DNA of 64,000 nt from a bacterium. Lineage in GTDB: Bacteria > CAIWAD01. Positions 43,730 through 52,918 of the stretch are shown here, piece after piece. Position numbers and translations under genes: made by a program. The notes under the pieces were generated by a model. The model did not search any database. It saw nothing but the letters and a program-made list of their open reading frames with translations, and was not told the DNA's origin. The stretch spans positions 24,629-88,628 of the forward strand of contig JAUXWS010000028.1 in the NCBI GenBank assembly GCA_030685015.1. Direction: 5' to 3'. Numbering within the stretch: position 1 is the stretch's first letter; each line of letters starts with the position of its first letter.

Positions 43730-44550
43730 AAAGTAACAACTTAAAAATCGAATTGTATAGGTCTGTAATTCTATACAAAAACGGCATGTATGATGATTGT
43801 ATAAAGGAAATTGATACTGATATCGAAATTGTTACTGATGATAAAAGGTCGGAGTTGGTTTTCATCAAAGCTATGGCATTCTTTAAAAGTGGTAATATTG
43901 ACTCTGCGATGCCAATACTAAGATCAATTATTGATTGCAAAAATACAAGTGATGAAATAAGAATTAAATCTTGTATGAATCTAATTACAGCGGCGTTATT
44001 CAAATATGACGTTGATTTTGCAAGAGAATGTAATGAGGAATATGGTATTTTATGCGCGGAAAGCTACTTACGACCAGAAGGCTGGTACGATCTATTAAAA
44101 GTAGAATTTTTGGAAACAAAGGATATAATTAATATTTATGAAAGAATTAGTTCCGAAAGAGAAAGAAAGCACTATCAAACAATTGCTGCAATTGTTTTGA
44201 ATAAGCAAAATAGAGCCAATGATTTATTGACTTTCTACAATACATTGAAAGAGAATGGAGCCATAAGTGCGAATATTGTATCAATAGTTTTTGATCATTA
44301 CAATAAGGCTGCTGACATTCCTAGAATGAAAGAAGTATTGAACGTGTCAGAGCGCCTTTTCACGAGCTCAAATCAATTAGTACTGCTTGACTACATGAGA
44401 TTGTCGGTAATGATTCACTCCGGGAATTTAGATGACAGTTCTGTGGCAACTGCGAAGAGAATACTAGAGTCTATGCTGTCAGTAAGAATTTTCATGTCCG
44501 ATATCTTGATTAAGACTTGCAGTGAGGTGATAAGACGTTCGGACATCCAT
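43480..44550. other. AT-rich compositional island spanning two genes
   Basis: G/C counts by eye: 19 of 60 at 43801-43860 and 24 of 60 at 44041-44100, against 42 of 60 at 44761-44820. The block starts inside the beta-helix gene and ends inside the sigma-54 activator, at the junction with its AAA+ domain. Both frames stay open across the edges. No inverted repeats or duplications were seen at the borders. Confidence 0.8.
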
Positions 44551-45594
44551 AATCGCGTCCTCGTCCCCTCCCGCTTCGGCATCATCGGCATCACGCCCGT
44601 GATCAGCGCCCTGCGCGACCGCATCGAGCGCTTCGCCCGCTCCACCTCGCCCGTCTTCATCCAGGGGGAGAGCGGCACAGGCAAGGAACTGGTGGCCCAG
44701 GCCCTCCACGACGCCGGGGACCGCGCCGCCGCGCCCTTCATCCCCGTCAACTGCGCCGCCGTGCCCGAGAGCGTCTTCGAGAGCCAGCTCTTCGGCCATG
44801 TGGCGGGCGCCTTCACCGGCGCCGGCAAGGACCAGCCCGGCCTCATCGAGCTGGCGGGCGGCGGCACCCTCTTCCTTGACGAAGTGGGCGAGCTGCCGCT
44901 GGCCGTGCAGGCCAAGCTCCTGCGCTTCCTCGAGAACGGCGAGTTCCGCCGCCTGGGCAGCGACAAGATCCTGCGCAGCCGGGCCCGCATCCTGGCCGCC
45001 ACCAATCGCGGCCTGGCGGGTGACCCCGCCTTCCGCGAGGACCTGCACCAGCGCCTGCGCCGGCTGGAGATCACAGTGCCGCCCCTGCGCGAGCGTCGCG
45101 AGGACATCCGCTATCTGGCCCGCCACCGCATCCGCCAGCTCAACCTGCAGGACGGCAGCGGCTGGAAGCAACTGGACGAGCCCGCCGAGCGCCTGCTCGA
45201 GACCCTCGATTATCCGGGCAATGTGCGCGAGTTGTTCAACCTGGTGGACCACGCCTGGCATGAGGCCGTGCAGCCGGTCGGCGTCGAGGAGGTGGAGCGG
45301 GCCCGCCGCCGCCTGGAGGCGGAGCGACTCGCCGCGCTTCAGCGAGCCGCGGGCGACAAGGGGCTGGCCGTCGACTTCCTGGCGGGGACTTCCTGGACCC
45401 TGGACTTCAGCAGTGGCCCGGCGCCGCTCAAGCGCATCCAGGAGCAGGCCGCCGTGCAGGCCATCCACCAGGCCCTGCAGCACTTCGACGGCGACGTGGA
45501 CAAGGCCGCCGCCTATCTCGACATCTCGCGCCGCTCCATCTACCGCTACCTGGAACGCGAGCGGGGCGGCCCGGAGGAGATCGACGCCCCGTGA
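43726..45594 (+). CDS. Sigma-54-dependent transcriptional activator with helical-repeat N-terminal domain
   Basis: 622 residues from ATG 43726; ATG 43711 is an alternative. The N-terminal ~275 residues are AT-rich in coding and look like TPR-like helical repeats (IFHKAMAFFKSGNIDSAM-type pairs), not a receiver, GAF or PAS domain. The AAA+ domain (~285-520) has GESGTGKE, the sigma-54 contact GAFTGA, the Walker B stretch GGGTLFLDEVGELP, and the arginine region RLRRLEITVPPLRERREDI. A Fis-type HTH closes the protein (DVDKAAAYLDISRRSIYRYLER). It should activate RpoN promoters in response to a protein or ligand sensed by the helical domain; targets are unknown. Confidence 0.9.
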   Translation: MKSNNLKIELYRSVILYKNGMYDDCIKEIDTDIEIVTDDKRSELVFIKAMAFFKSGNIDSAMPILRSIIDCKNTSDEIRIKSCMNLITAALFKYDVDFARECNEEYGILCAESYLRPEGWYDLLKVEFLETKDIINIYERISSERERKHYQTIAAIVLNKQNRANDLLTFYNTLKENGAISANIVSIVFDHYNKAADIPRMKEVLNVSERLFTSSNQLVLLDYMRLSVMIHSGNLDDSSVATAKRILESMLSVRIFMSDILIKTCSEVIRRSDIHNRVLVPSRFGIIGITPVISALRDRIERFARSTSPVFIQGESGTGKELVAQALHDAGDRAAAPFIPVNCAAVPESVFESQLFGHVAGAFTGAGKDQPGLIELAGGGTLFLDEVGELPLAVQAKLLRFLENGEFRRLGSDKILRSRARILAATNRGLAGDPAFREDLHQRLRRLEITVPPLRERREDIRYLARHRIRQLNLQDGSGWKQLDEPAERLLETLDYPGNVRELFNLVDHAWHEAVQPVGVEEVERARRRLEAERLAALQRAAGDKGLAVDFLAGTSWTLDFSSGPAPLKRIQEQAAVQAIHQALQHFDGDVDKAAAYLDISRRSIYRYLERERGGPEEIDAP

Positions 45595-45910
45595 GCGCTC
45601 GCGGCGCCAACCCCGCGACGTCCTCTTGCCCTCTTCCCCACATGTCTAAGGCGCCGGTGTCAGGCAATGTGCCCGACACCAGCCGTGTTTTTTCCAGTCA
45701 AGCAAAGCTCGCAGTCGCTGCAAACCAATTAGCCCTTGACATGGCTCGTTGTCCGATGTAGTTTGCCCGAGCAACAAGGCAGCGGCCCGCGGCGGCTTTG
45801 GCTCGTCACACAAGGAATTGGTCCACAACCTGGGTTTCCATCGCCATCCGCATCGGCCGGATGGATTCCGCGCACATGCATCTCAATCCATGGATAAGGG
45901 GAGGTTCGGC
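45595..45910. other. Intergenic region upstream of the second TonB receptor operon
   Basis: 316 bp without a gene. It holds a GC-rich inverted motif at 45655-45690 (GGTGTC...GACACC), similar in style to the TGGTGCCTG/CAGGCACCA hairpin near 56824-56843, then a candidate sigma-70 promoter at 45736-45764, and the ribosome site AGGGGAGG right before ATG 45911. Confidence 0.55.
45736..45764 (+). promoter_or_regulatory. Candidate sigma-70-type promoter for the TonB/PorV operon
   Basis: TTGACA at 45736-45741, then a 17-bp spacer, then TAGTTT at 45759-45764. The -35 box is perfect; the -10 box matches only partly. It would give a leader of about 140 bases before ATG 45911. Confidence 0.45.
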
Positions 45911-48694
45911 ATGAAACGATGCTTGACTGCAATCGGATGCTGGCTCCTTCTGCTTCCTGGCCTGGCGCTGGCCGGCACCACGGGCAGCTTGAAGGGCACG
46001 GTCAGCAGGGTGGGCGACGGCAACCCGGTGGTGGGAGCCAACGTCGTGCTTGAAGGAACGACGATGGGGGCGGCCACCGACATCAACGGCGTGTACTACA
46101 TGGCCAACATCCCGGCGGGCACCTACGACCTGCGCATCACGGCGGTGGGGTACAAGGCGACCACGCTGACGGATCTCCGCATCAGCGCCGACCTGCTCAA
46201 GAGCCAGGACGTGGCGCTGGAGGAGACGATGATCCAGGGCGAGGAGGTGACCATCTTCGCCGAGCGTCCGCTCATCGAGCTGGACAAGACCTCCAGCGTG
46301 CAGATCACGGAGGCGGCCCAGCTGCAGCAGCTGCCCGTGCGGGGCTACAACGAGATCATCAAGATCCAGTCCGGCGTGCAGACCTATAATTACAACAGCA
46401 GCAACGCCGGCCGCTACTACAACGAGAACACCAACGGGCCGCGCATCTCCGTGCGTGGCTCGCGCGAGGACGAGGTGCTCTTCAACGTGGACGGCGTGAT
46501 GCTCAACGATCCCTACTCGGGCTTCGTCACATTCCGCGTGCCCGACCTGGCCTGGGACGAGTTCGCCTTCCACAAGGGCAACTTCTCCGCGGAGTACGGC
46601 CGCTTCATGTCGGGCGTGGTGAACTGGACCACCAAGACGGGCGGCGAGCGCTACCAGGTGGGCGCCGAACTGACCAGCGACGCCATCAGCCCCGAGGACA
46701 ACCGCTTCGACCAGACCAAGTACGGCGTCAGTCTGGGCGGGCCCATCGTGCCGGGCAACACGGCCTATCGCTTTTTCCTGGCCTATGAGCACGGCGACTA
46801 CGGCGACCGCGGCCCCTCCTACGTCGACAAGGGCGCCAAGGAGATGAACGGCACCGTGTGGGACGCCGCCGCCCTCAAGCTGACCAACCGGCTGACGGAC
46901 AAGATGCGCCTGGACCTGGGCCTGCTCTACAGCGACGAGGAGTGGAACGAGTACCGCCACGCCTACCTCTTCAACCTGGACCACATGCCCTGGTACCACG
47001 ATGAGAACCTGTCCTTCTACGGGCGCTTCAACCACGCCGTGGCGGCGGACCTCAACTACACGCTGACCGCCAGCTACACGAAGATCAAGCGCTTCCGCGG
47101 GGACAACGTCTTCCGCGATGACATCATGGCCTACGGCACGAACAGCATGGCCACCTACGACCCCACCTCGCTCTTCTGGCAGCCGGGCCGCATGTTCCGC
47201 AACTTCATGAAGCGCCAGACGGAGTACGTGGGCCTGCGGGCGGACGTGCAGAAGCTGATCGGCTTCGACCACGACCTGCGCAGCGGCTTCGACGTGCAGC
47301 TCTACACCCTGCGCTACTATGAGCACGGTTTCCCCAACGCCGTGATCAGCGATGCCCCCTGGTTCGACCTGAACAACTTCGGCTACGACGAGCTGGGCAA
47401 CGAGCATGATGGCCGCGGCTCCCTGACCACCGGCCCCGACTCGGGGGACGCCAACTACATCATGGCTCCGCCCCAGCCCGTGACCATGGGTTACTACGTG
47501 CAGGACAAGATCCGCCTCGACTACGGCATCCGCTTCGACCTGGGCCTGCGCTGGGACTACCTGGATCCCGACGCCCAGCGCTTCAAGAACCCGGCCGCCC
47601 CCCTGGGCGCCGACCAGGAGCTGGTCTTCGGCGACGACACGGAGGACGTGGAGGCCTTCCACATCTGGAGCCCGCGCCTGGGCGTCAGCTTCCCGGTGAG
47701 CGAGGTGACCACCTTCCACTTCAACTACGGGCGCTACACGCAATTCCCGTCCTTCTACTCCTACTACGTGGATTACTCCTACTTCGAGCGCATGTCGAAG
47801 TACGGCGGCTACCACACCATCCTGGGCAACCCCAACCTGGAGCCGACCAAGACCACCAGCTACGAGTTCGGCATCGACCACGGCATGGGGGATTACACGG
47901 CCCTGGCCTTCACGGCCTACTACAAGTCCATCCGCGACTACGCCAACGTGCTCAATCTGCCGGCCGTGCCATCCACCTACAGCACCTACTTCAACATGGA
48001 CCGCGCCATCACCAAGGGCCTGGAGGTGGAGTTCCGGCTCAAGCCCTACAAGCGCTTCTCCGGGGCCGTCAACTACACCATCTCCTGGGCCAACGGCACC
48101 GGCTCCTCCAACAACGGCAACGACCGCGTGGCCTGGACGGGCAGCGACCCGCCCAAGTTCACCAACCCGCTGGTCTACGACCGCCGCCATCACCTCAGCG
48201 GCGTCATCCTCTACGAGTTCGCCGCCGGCGACGGTCCGCGCCTGATGGGCTGGCCCCTGCTCGAGCGCAGCACCTTCGGCTTCAACCTGGATGTCGCCTC
48301 CGGACGGCCCTACACCAAGAAGAAGGTCTACAACGAGATCACCCTGGGCGCCAACTTCCCGGAGAACGAGCGCGCGGTCAACGCCGCCAACATCGACTGG
48401 AGCTACCAGCTCGACTTCCGCTTCACCCGCACCTTCAAGACGGGTCCCGTCGACCTGGGAGTCTTCCTCAACGTGATCAACGTCCTGGACGCGGAGAACT
48501 TCGTCAGCGTGTGGGAGTCCTCGGGCGACGCCGGGACGACCTACTGGCTGGAGACGAGCGAGGGCCAGGCCTGGATGGCCGGCATGGCCGCCCAGGGCGT
48601 GGACGGCGAGGGCTTGTACCGGCTGCGCGAGGACGATCCCAACAACTGGAACGTGCCGCGCATGCTGCAAGTGGGCCTGACGGTCAACTACTAG
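45911..48694 (+). CDS. TonB-dependent receptor (large, SusC/OmpA-type regulatory N-domain)
   Basis: 927 residues, ATG preceded by AGGGGAGG. A signal peptide ends near 24 (LLLLPGLALA). A carboxypeptidase-regulatory beta sandwich covers ~28-110 (GTVSRVGDGNPVVGANVVLE, AATDINGVYYMANIPAGTYD). A plug domain (~120-260) has QLQQLPVRGYNEIIKIQSGV, ISVRGSREDEVLFNVDGVML and FSAEYGRFMSGVVNWTTKTG. A long barrel ends with RMLQVGLTVNY, an aromatic C-terminus. It is the first gene of a three-gene operon with a tailed secreted protein and a PorV-like protein. The substrate is unknown; in FCB bacteria such receptors are often linked to surface protein or glycan handling. Confidence 0.9.
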   Translation: MKRCLTAIGCWLLLLPGLALAGTTGSLKGTVSRVGDGNPVVGANVVLEGTTMGAATDINGVYYMANIPAGTYDLRITAVGYKATTLTDLRISADLLKSQDVALEETMIQGEEVTIFAERPLIELDKTSSVQITEAAQLQQLPVRGYNEIIKIQSGVQTYNYNSSNAGRYYNENTNGPRISVRGSREDEVLFNVDGVMLNDPYSGFVTFRVPDLAWDEFAFHKGNFSAEYGRFMSGVVNWTTKTGGERYQVGAELTSDAISPEDNRFDQTKYGVSLGGPIVPGNTAYRFFLAYEHGDYGDRGPSYVDKGAKEMNGTVWDAAALKLTNRLTDKMRLDLGLLYSDEEWNEYRHAYLFNLDHMPWYHDENLSFYGRFNHAVAADLNYTLTASYTKIKRFRGDNVFRDDIMAYGTNSMATYDPTSLFWQPGRMFRNFMKRQTEYVGLRADVQKLIGFDHDLRSGFDVQLYTLRYYEHGFPNAVISDAPWFDLNNFGYDELGNEHDGRGSLTTGPDSGDANYIMAPPQPVTMGYYVQDKIRLDYGIRFDLGLRWDYLDPDAQRFKNPAAPLGADQELVFGDDTEDVEAFHIWSPRLGVSFPVSEVTTFHFNYGRYTQFPSFYSYYVDYSYFERMSKYGGYHTILGNPNLEPTKTTSYEFGIDHGMGDYTALAFTAYYKSIRDYANVLNLPAVPSTYSTYFNMDRAITKGLEVEFRLKPYKRFSGAVNYTISWANGTGSSNNGNDRVAWTGSDPPKFTNPLVYDRRHHLSGVILYEFAAGDGPRLMGWPLLERSTFGFNLDVASGRPYTKKKVYNEITLGANFPENERAVNAANIDWSYQLDFRFTRTFKTGPVDLGVFLNVINVLDAENFVSVWESSGDAGTTYWLETSEGQAWMAGMAAQGVDGEGLYRLREDDPNNWNVPRMLQVGLTVNY

Positions 48695-48714
48695 GCTAAG
48701 CAAGGAGTCGATAG

Positions 48715-51700
48715 ATGAAGCGAATCACGACGACCGGGGCCCTGTCCATCCTGCTGGCCTGCGTCTGCGCCCTTCCCGCGCACGCCGAGCGTCGGCAGGT
48801 GGTCGGCAAGGTCTCACCTGGAACGGACGTCACGTCGACGACGATCACGATCGACGCCAACCAGCTCGACATGTTCGTCACCAACGTGGGCGTCTTTGCC
48901 TATGACAAGTCCAACATCCGTGGCAAGTCGGATGGACTTTACTTCCCCAACAATTATCCCCTCTCCGACAAGTCGGTGATCTACGACGCCGGCCTCTGGC
49001 TGGGCGGCATCCGCGGCGCGGACACCCTCGTCACGGTGGCCGAGTATAGCCAGGAGTACGTGCCCGGACGGCTGGGCAGCAATCCCAGCGCCCCGGAGAA
49101 CCGCGTCTACAAGGTCTACAAGAACCACTTGGCCAAGGTGGCCGACGGCTTCATGGTGCGCAATCCCGGCGACCACGAGGACATGATCCCGCTCTCGGCG
49201 GACGACTACACCCAATGGCCGGTGACGCAGGGCGCGCCTCTGGGCGGGGACGGCACCCCCTGGATCAACGAGCTGGGCGCCGACCAGATGACCTTCACCG
49301 TCTTCAACGACGGCGACGCCGCCGTGCACGGCAACGACGCCGGCGCCACGGCGCCCATCGGGATCGAGGTGCGGCAGACCACCTTCGCCTTCGACCGCAG
49401 CGACGCCCTGGGCAACGTCATCTTCATGAAATACGTGCTGATCTACGATCCGGCCGCCGCGGGCCAGCCCGCCCTGCCCCTGGAGGAGGCCTATGTCTCC
49501 CTCTGGAGCGACCCCGACCTGGGCAGCGCCGGCGACGACTACGTGGGCTGCGATCCGGAGATCGGCCTGGGCTTCTGCTACAACGCCAACAACCAGGACA
49601 AGGCCTACGGCAGCACCCCGCCCGCCACGGGCTTCGACTTCTTCCAGGGTCCGCGCAACAGCTACGGCATCGAGTGGCCGCCCAACTCGGGCGATGTGCC
49701 GGAGTTCCTGCCCATGACCTCCTTCAACAAGTACATCAACGGCACGGACCCCCACTCCTTCCTCGACAGCTACAACTACATGCGGGGACTCAACATCGAC
49801 GGCACGCCACTGGCCAATGGCACCACCTTCCAATTGCCGGGCGACCCGGTGACGGGCACGGGTGAGATCGACACCGACCCCGCCGACCGCCGCTTCATGA
49901 TGTCGGCCGGGCCCTTCCGGCTGATGCCGGGCGACACGGTGGAGGTGGTGGCCGCCGTGCTGGTGGCCCAGGGCACCAACCGCTTGAGTTCGATCACCTT
50001 CCTGCGCTTCGTGGACACCTTTGCCCAGTCCGCCTTCGAGGCGAACTTCGTGGTGCCGGCGCCGCCGGCCATTCCGGCCGTGACAGCCGCGGAACTGGAC
50101 CGCAAAGTGACCCTCACCTGGGGCGGCGCCGCCGAGGCTGATCCCGGCGACTACCCCTTCCAGGGCTACAACGTCTACCAGGGGCGCACGGCGGCCGGTC
50201 CGTGGCAACGCATCGCCACCTACGACATCATCGACGGCATCGCCACCATCTTCGACGACGCCTTCGACCCGGCCACCGGCGAGATCTACAGCCAGCCGCT
50301 GCAGTTCGGCACGGATTCGGGCATCCTGCGCCACATCGAGATCACCAGCGACGCCTTCACCTGGGCGGGCAACCCGGGCCTGGTCAACAACCATCCCTAC
50401 TACTTCGGCGTCAGCGCCTACAGCTACAATCCCGACGAGACGCCCAACAACCTGGAGTCCTCCAAGTCCGTGGTGATCGTCACGCCCAACCGCGGCGCCG
50501 GCGGCAGCGACTGGCGCACGGTGGCGGTGCCGGACACGGCCCAGCACGTGGCGGGCGGCTCCGACGGCCTCGTCCTGATCAACCCCATCAACGAGGCGCT
50601 CCTGCGCAACATGACCTACAACGTGGGCTTCTATGACACGACGCTGGTGGAGGTGGATCCCGCCAACGGCGACACGCTGGACCTCTGGACCGAGACCTGG
50701 TGGCGCATCTCCGACACGACGGCGGCGCGCGCCCGCGGACGCGCCCAGACCCTGGATCCAGAGGCGGGAGGCGTGGCCTATCCCGACTTCGAACTGCATC
50801 CCATCGGCTTCCCGGTGGTGGACGGCATGCTGGTGACGGTGCTGGGACCACCCCTGGTCGGCGCCGATTACCTGTGGACGGGGGAAGGGGGCGCGGCCCG
50901 CTGGCTGACCGGCGTCAACTGGGGCGGCGAGCTCCTCTTCGGCGGCTTGTCACTGGGCCTGCATTTCTTCGGCAGCACCCTGCAGCCGGCCGACTACCAC
51001 ACCGTGGAGGTGCGTCTGACACCCAACGTGGCGGACTGGTCCAACTGTGCCGTCTACCACCGGCCGGGCTATGCCATGCAAGGCATCGGCCAGTTCCCCG
51101 GCAGCGCCTGGGACATGGACGCCGATCCGCCCCGCCGCCTCAACATCTGCTTCGTGGAGAACGCGGCCATCGCGGACGGACTCTGGAACCCGGACGATTT
51201 CGAACTGGGCGGCCGCCATTACCTCTTTGTCATGAACAGCGACTACAACGGAGGGGTGGACTACGACGACGACGCCAACTGGGGTCCGGCGGCGGACGTG
51301 CAATGGGCCTGGTGGCCAGTCCTGCGCGGCAACGCCACCACCTTCGCCGAGATGCTGGTCTCCAACCCCGGTGCCTTCACCTTCATCCCCAACTATGTGA
51401 ACTCGCCCGCCGACCAGTTCACGTTCACGACCACGGGCGTGGGCCGCTCCACGGGGACGGCGGCCCTGGCCGAGGTGCGGGCGGTGCCCAACCCCTACTA
51501 CGGCCATAGCGCCTATGAGACCAAGTCCGACGTCAAGGTGGTCAAGTTCACCAACCTGCCGGATGTGGCGACGATCAAGTTGTTCAACATCGCCGGCGAT
51601 CACGTGAAGACGCTCCAGAAGGCCGCCAACACCAGCCATGAGATCGCCTGGGACCTGAAGAACGAGTACGGCGTCTACGTCGCCAGCGGCGTCTACGTCT

Positions 51701-51783
51701 ACTACGTGGAGGCCCCGGGACAGGGCGACAGCTTCGGCAAGCTGGCCGTCATGCTCGAGGAAGAGCGGCTCAAGGAGTATTGA
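48715..51783 (+). CDS. Large secreted surface protein with FlgD-like C-terminal sorting-type domain
   Basis: 1022 residues with a signal peptide (SILLACVCALPAHA) and AAGGAG before the ATG. The body is a repeated beta architecture with conserved blocks NVGVFAYDKSNIRGKSDGLY, VIYDAGLWLGGI, VTVAEYSQEY, MTFTVFNDGD, WSDPDLGSAGDDYVGCDPE, a central fibronectin-like stretch (~455-545), and SDYNGGVDYDDDANWGPAADV. The C-terminal ~90 residues (RAVPNPYYGHSAYET..IKLFNIAGDHVKTL..GVYVYYVEAPG) are the FlgD-Ig/type A T9SS-like sorting module. Most likely displayed or released at the surface with help of the PorV-like protein that follows. A shorter paralogue lies at 52919-55585. Confidence 0.8.
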   Translation: MKRITTTGALSILLACVCALPAHAERRQVVGKVSPGTDVTSTTITIDANQLDMFVTNVGVFAYDKSNIRGKSDGLYFPNNYPLSDKSVIYDAGLWLGGIRGADTLVTVAEYSQEYVPGRLGSNPSAPENRVYKVYKNHLAKVADGFMVRNPGDHEDMIPLSADDYTQWPVTQGAPLGGDGTPWINELGADQMTFTVFNDGDAAVHGNDAGATAPIGIEVRQTTFAFDRSDALGNVIFMKYVLIYDPAAAGQPALPLEEAYVSLWSDPDLGSAGDDYVGCDPEIGLGFCYNANNQDKAYGSTPPATGFDFFQGPRNSYGIEWPPNSGDVPEFLPMTSFNKYINGTDPHSFLDSYNYMRGLNIDGTPLANGTTFQLPGDPVTGTGEIDTDPADRRFMMSAGPFRLMPGDTVEVVAAVLVAQGTNRLSSITFLRFVDTFAQSAFEANFVVPAPPAIPAVTAAELDRKVTLTWGGAAEADPGDYPFQGYNVYQGRTAAGPWQRIATYDIIDGIATIFDDAFDPATGEIYSQPLQFGTDSGILRHIEITSDAFTWAGNPGLVNNHPYYFGVSAYSYNPDETPNNLESSKSVVIVTPNRGAGGSDWRTVAVPDTAQHVAGGSDGLVLINPINEALLRNMTYNVGFYDTTLVEVDPANGDTLDLWTETWWRISDTTAARARGRAQTLDPEAGGVAYPDFELHPIGFPVVDGMLVTVLGPPLVGADYLWTGEGGAARWLTGVNWGGELLFGGLSLGLHFFGSTLQPADYHTVEVRLTPNVADWSNCAVYHRPGYAMQGIGQFPGSAWDMDADPPRRLNICFVENAAIADGLWNPDDFELGGRHYLFVMNSDYNGGVDYDDDANWGPAADVQWAWWPVLRGNATTFAEMLVSNPGAFTFIPNYVNSPADQFTFTTTGVGRSTGTAALAEVRAVPNPYYGHSAYETKSDVKVVKFTNLPDVATIKLFNIAGDHVKTLQKAANTSHEIAWDLKNEYGVYVASGVYVYYVEAPGQGDSFGKLAVMLEEERLKEY

Positions 51784-51805
51784 TCAAAGCGTGGGAGGAT
51801 CTGCT

Positions 51806-52825
51806 ATGCGAACGACCTGTTTTGGCGTCCTCGCGGGCGCTTTGATCGCCACCCTCGGCCATGCGGAGGTGACCGCCGTCGGCACGGCCGGCGCGCAGGA
51901 GCTGCGCATTCCGGTGGGGGCGCGCATGACGGCCTTGTCCGGGTCCAACATCGGCGATGTGGGCGGGGTCGAGGCCATTTTCTGGAACCCCGGCGGACTG
52001 GCCGCCATGACGAGCACCCAGGCCTCATTCGGCAACTTCAAGTACTGGGCCGACATGGACATGGTCCAGTTCTCGGCCGGGCACAACTTCGGGGAGAAGG
52101 GCGCCTTCGGCATCGCCGCGCGCGTGCTCAACGTAGGCGATCTCATCGTCACGACGGAGGACATGCCCCAGGGCACGGGCGAGGTGATCCAGCCCAAGTT
52201 CTCCATCGTCACCTTCGGCTGGGCCAAGCAGATGACGGATCGCGTCAGCCTGGGAACCAGCCTCAACCTGCTCTCCGAGAAGATCAAGGACATGAGCGCC
52301 AAGGGCTACGCCCTGGACTTCGGCGTCCAGGTGGTCACGCCCATGAAGGGCCTCAACTTCGGCGTGGTGCTGAAGAACTTTGGGCCGGACATGAGCTACG
52401 ACGGCTACGGCGGGGAGCAGCGCGTCATCTATGACACGGACGAGCACGGCGCCGCCCACCGGGTGGGCAAGCCCATCTACCAGCCCTTCGAGCTGCCCTC
52501 CAGCTTCCAGTTCGGCGTCACCTACGCCGCGCTGGAGGACCCGCTCAACCGTCTGGCCTTCCACGGCACCTACCAGTCCAACCACCACAGCTCGGACGAG
52601 TACCGCTTCGGCGCCGAGTACTCCTTCCTCAACCAGCTCTTCGGGAGGGTGGGTTACGTGATGGCGGCCGACGTGGCCGACGACCAGGATTTCCTCTACA
52701 CCTGGGCGGCGGGACTGGGCTTCATGCTGGACCTGGGCGAGAACAACATGTACATCGACTGGAGCTACAACCCCAACGACCACTTCGACGCCTCGCAGTG
52801 GTACACCATCCGCTTCGACTTCTAG
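51806..52825 (+). CDS. PorV/PorQ-family outer-membrane protein
   Basis: 339 residues, ATG preceded by GGGAGGAT. A signal peptide ends near 20 (GVLAGALIATLGHA). The PorV-like start follows: AQELRIPVGARMTALSGSNI, then EAIFWNPGGLAAM, then alternating strands of a FadL-like barrel (GVQVVTPMKGLNFGVVLKNFG) and a final aromatic strand WYTIRFDF. PorV in the type IX secretion system shuttles cargo with a C-terminal signal to the attachment complex. Placement directly after a protein with such a tail supports that role. No T9SS motor genes (PorL, PorM, PorT, SprA) are in the window. Confidence 0.85.
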   Translation: MRTTCFGVLAGALIATLGHAEVTAVGTAGAQELRIPVGARMTALSGSNIGDVGGVEAIFWNPGGLAAMTSTQASFGNFKYWADMDMVQFSAGHNFGEKGAFGIAARVLNVGDLIVTTEDMPQGTGEVIQPKFSIVTFGWAKQMTDRVSLGTSLNLLSEKIKDMSAKGYALDFGVQVVTPMKGLNFGVVLKNFGPDMSYDGYGGEQRVIYDTDEHGAAHRVGKPIYQPFELPSSFQFGVTYAALEDPLNRLAFHGTYQSNHHSSDEYRFGAEYSFLNQLFGRVGYVMAADVADDQDFLYTWAAGLGFMLDLGENNMYIDWSYNPNDHFDASQWYTIRFDF

Positions 52826-52842
52826 ACTGATTTCCCATCGAT

Positions 52843-52880
52843 CGAAAGCCCCCGTCACCGGCCGGTGACGGGGGCTTTCG
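52843..52880. terminator. Bidirectional terminator, 38-bp perfect palindrome
   Basis: Arms CGAAAGCCCCCGTCACCGG and CCGGTGACGGGGGCTTTCG meet at 52861/52862. It sits between the convergent porV-like gene (stop 52825) and the gene ending at 52919. The short T stretch (CTTTCG) on both sides suits a two-way terminator. Confidence 0.85.
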
Positions 52881-52918
52881 CCATCCGTGTTGTCAGGGAT
52901 GCGCTCCGGAATGGGGGC

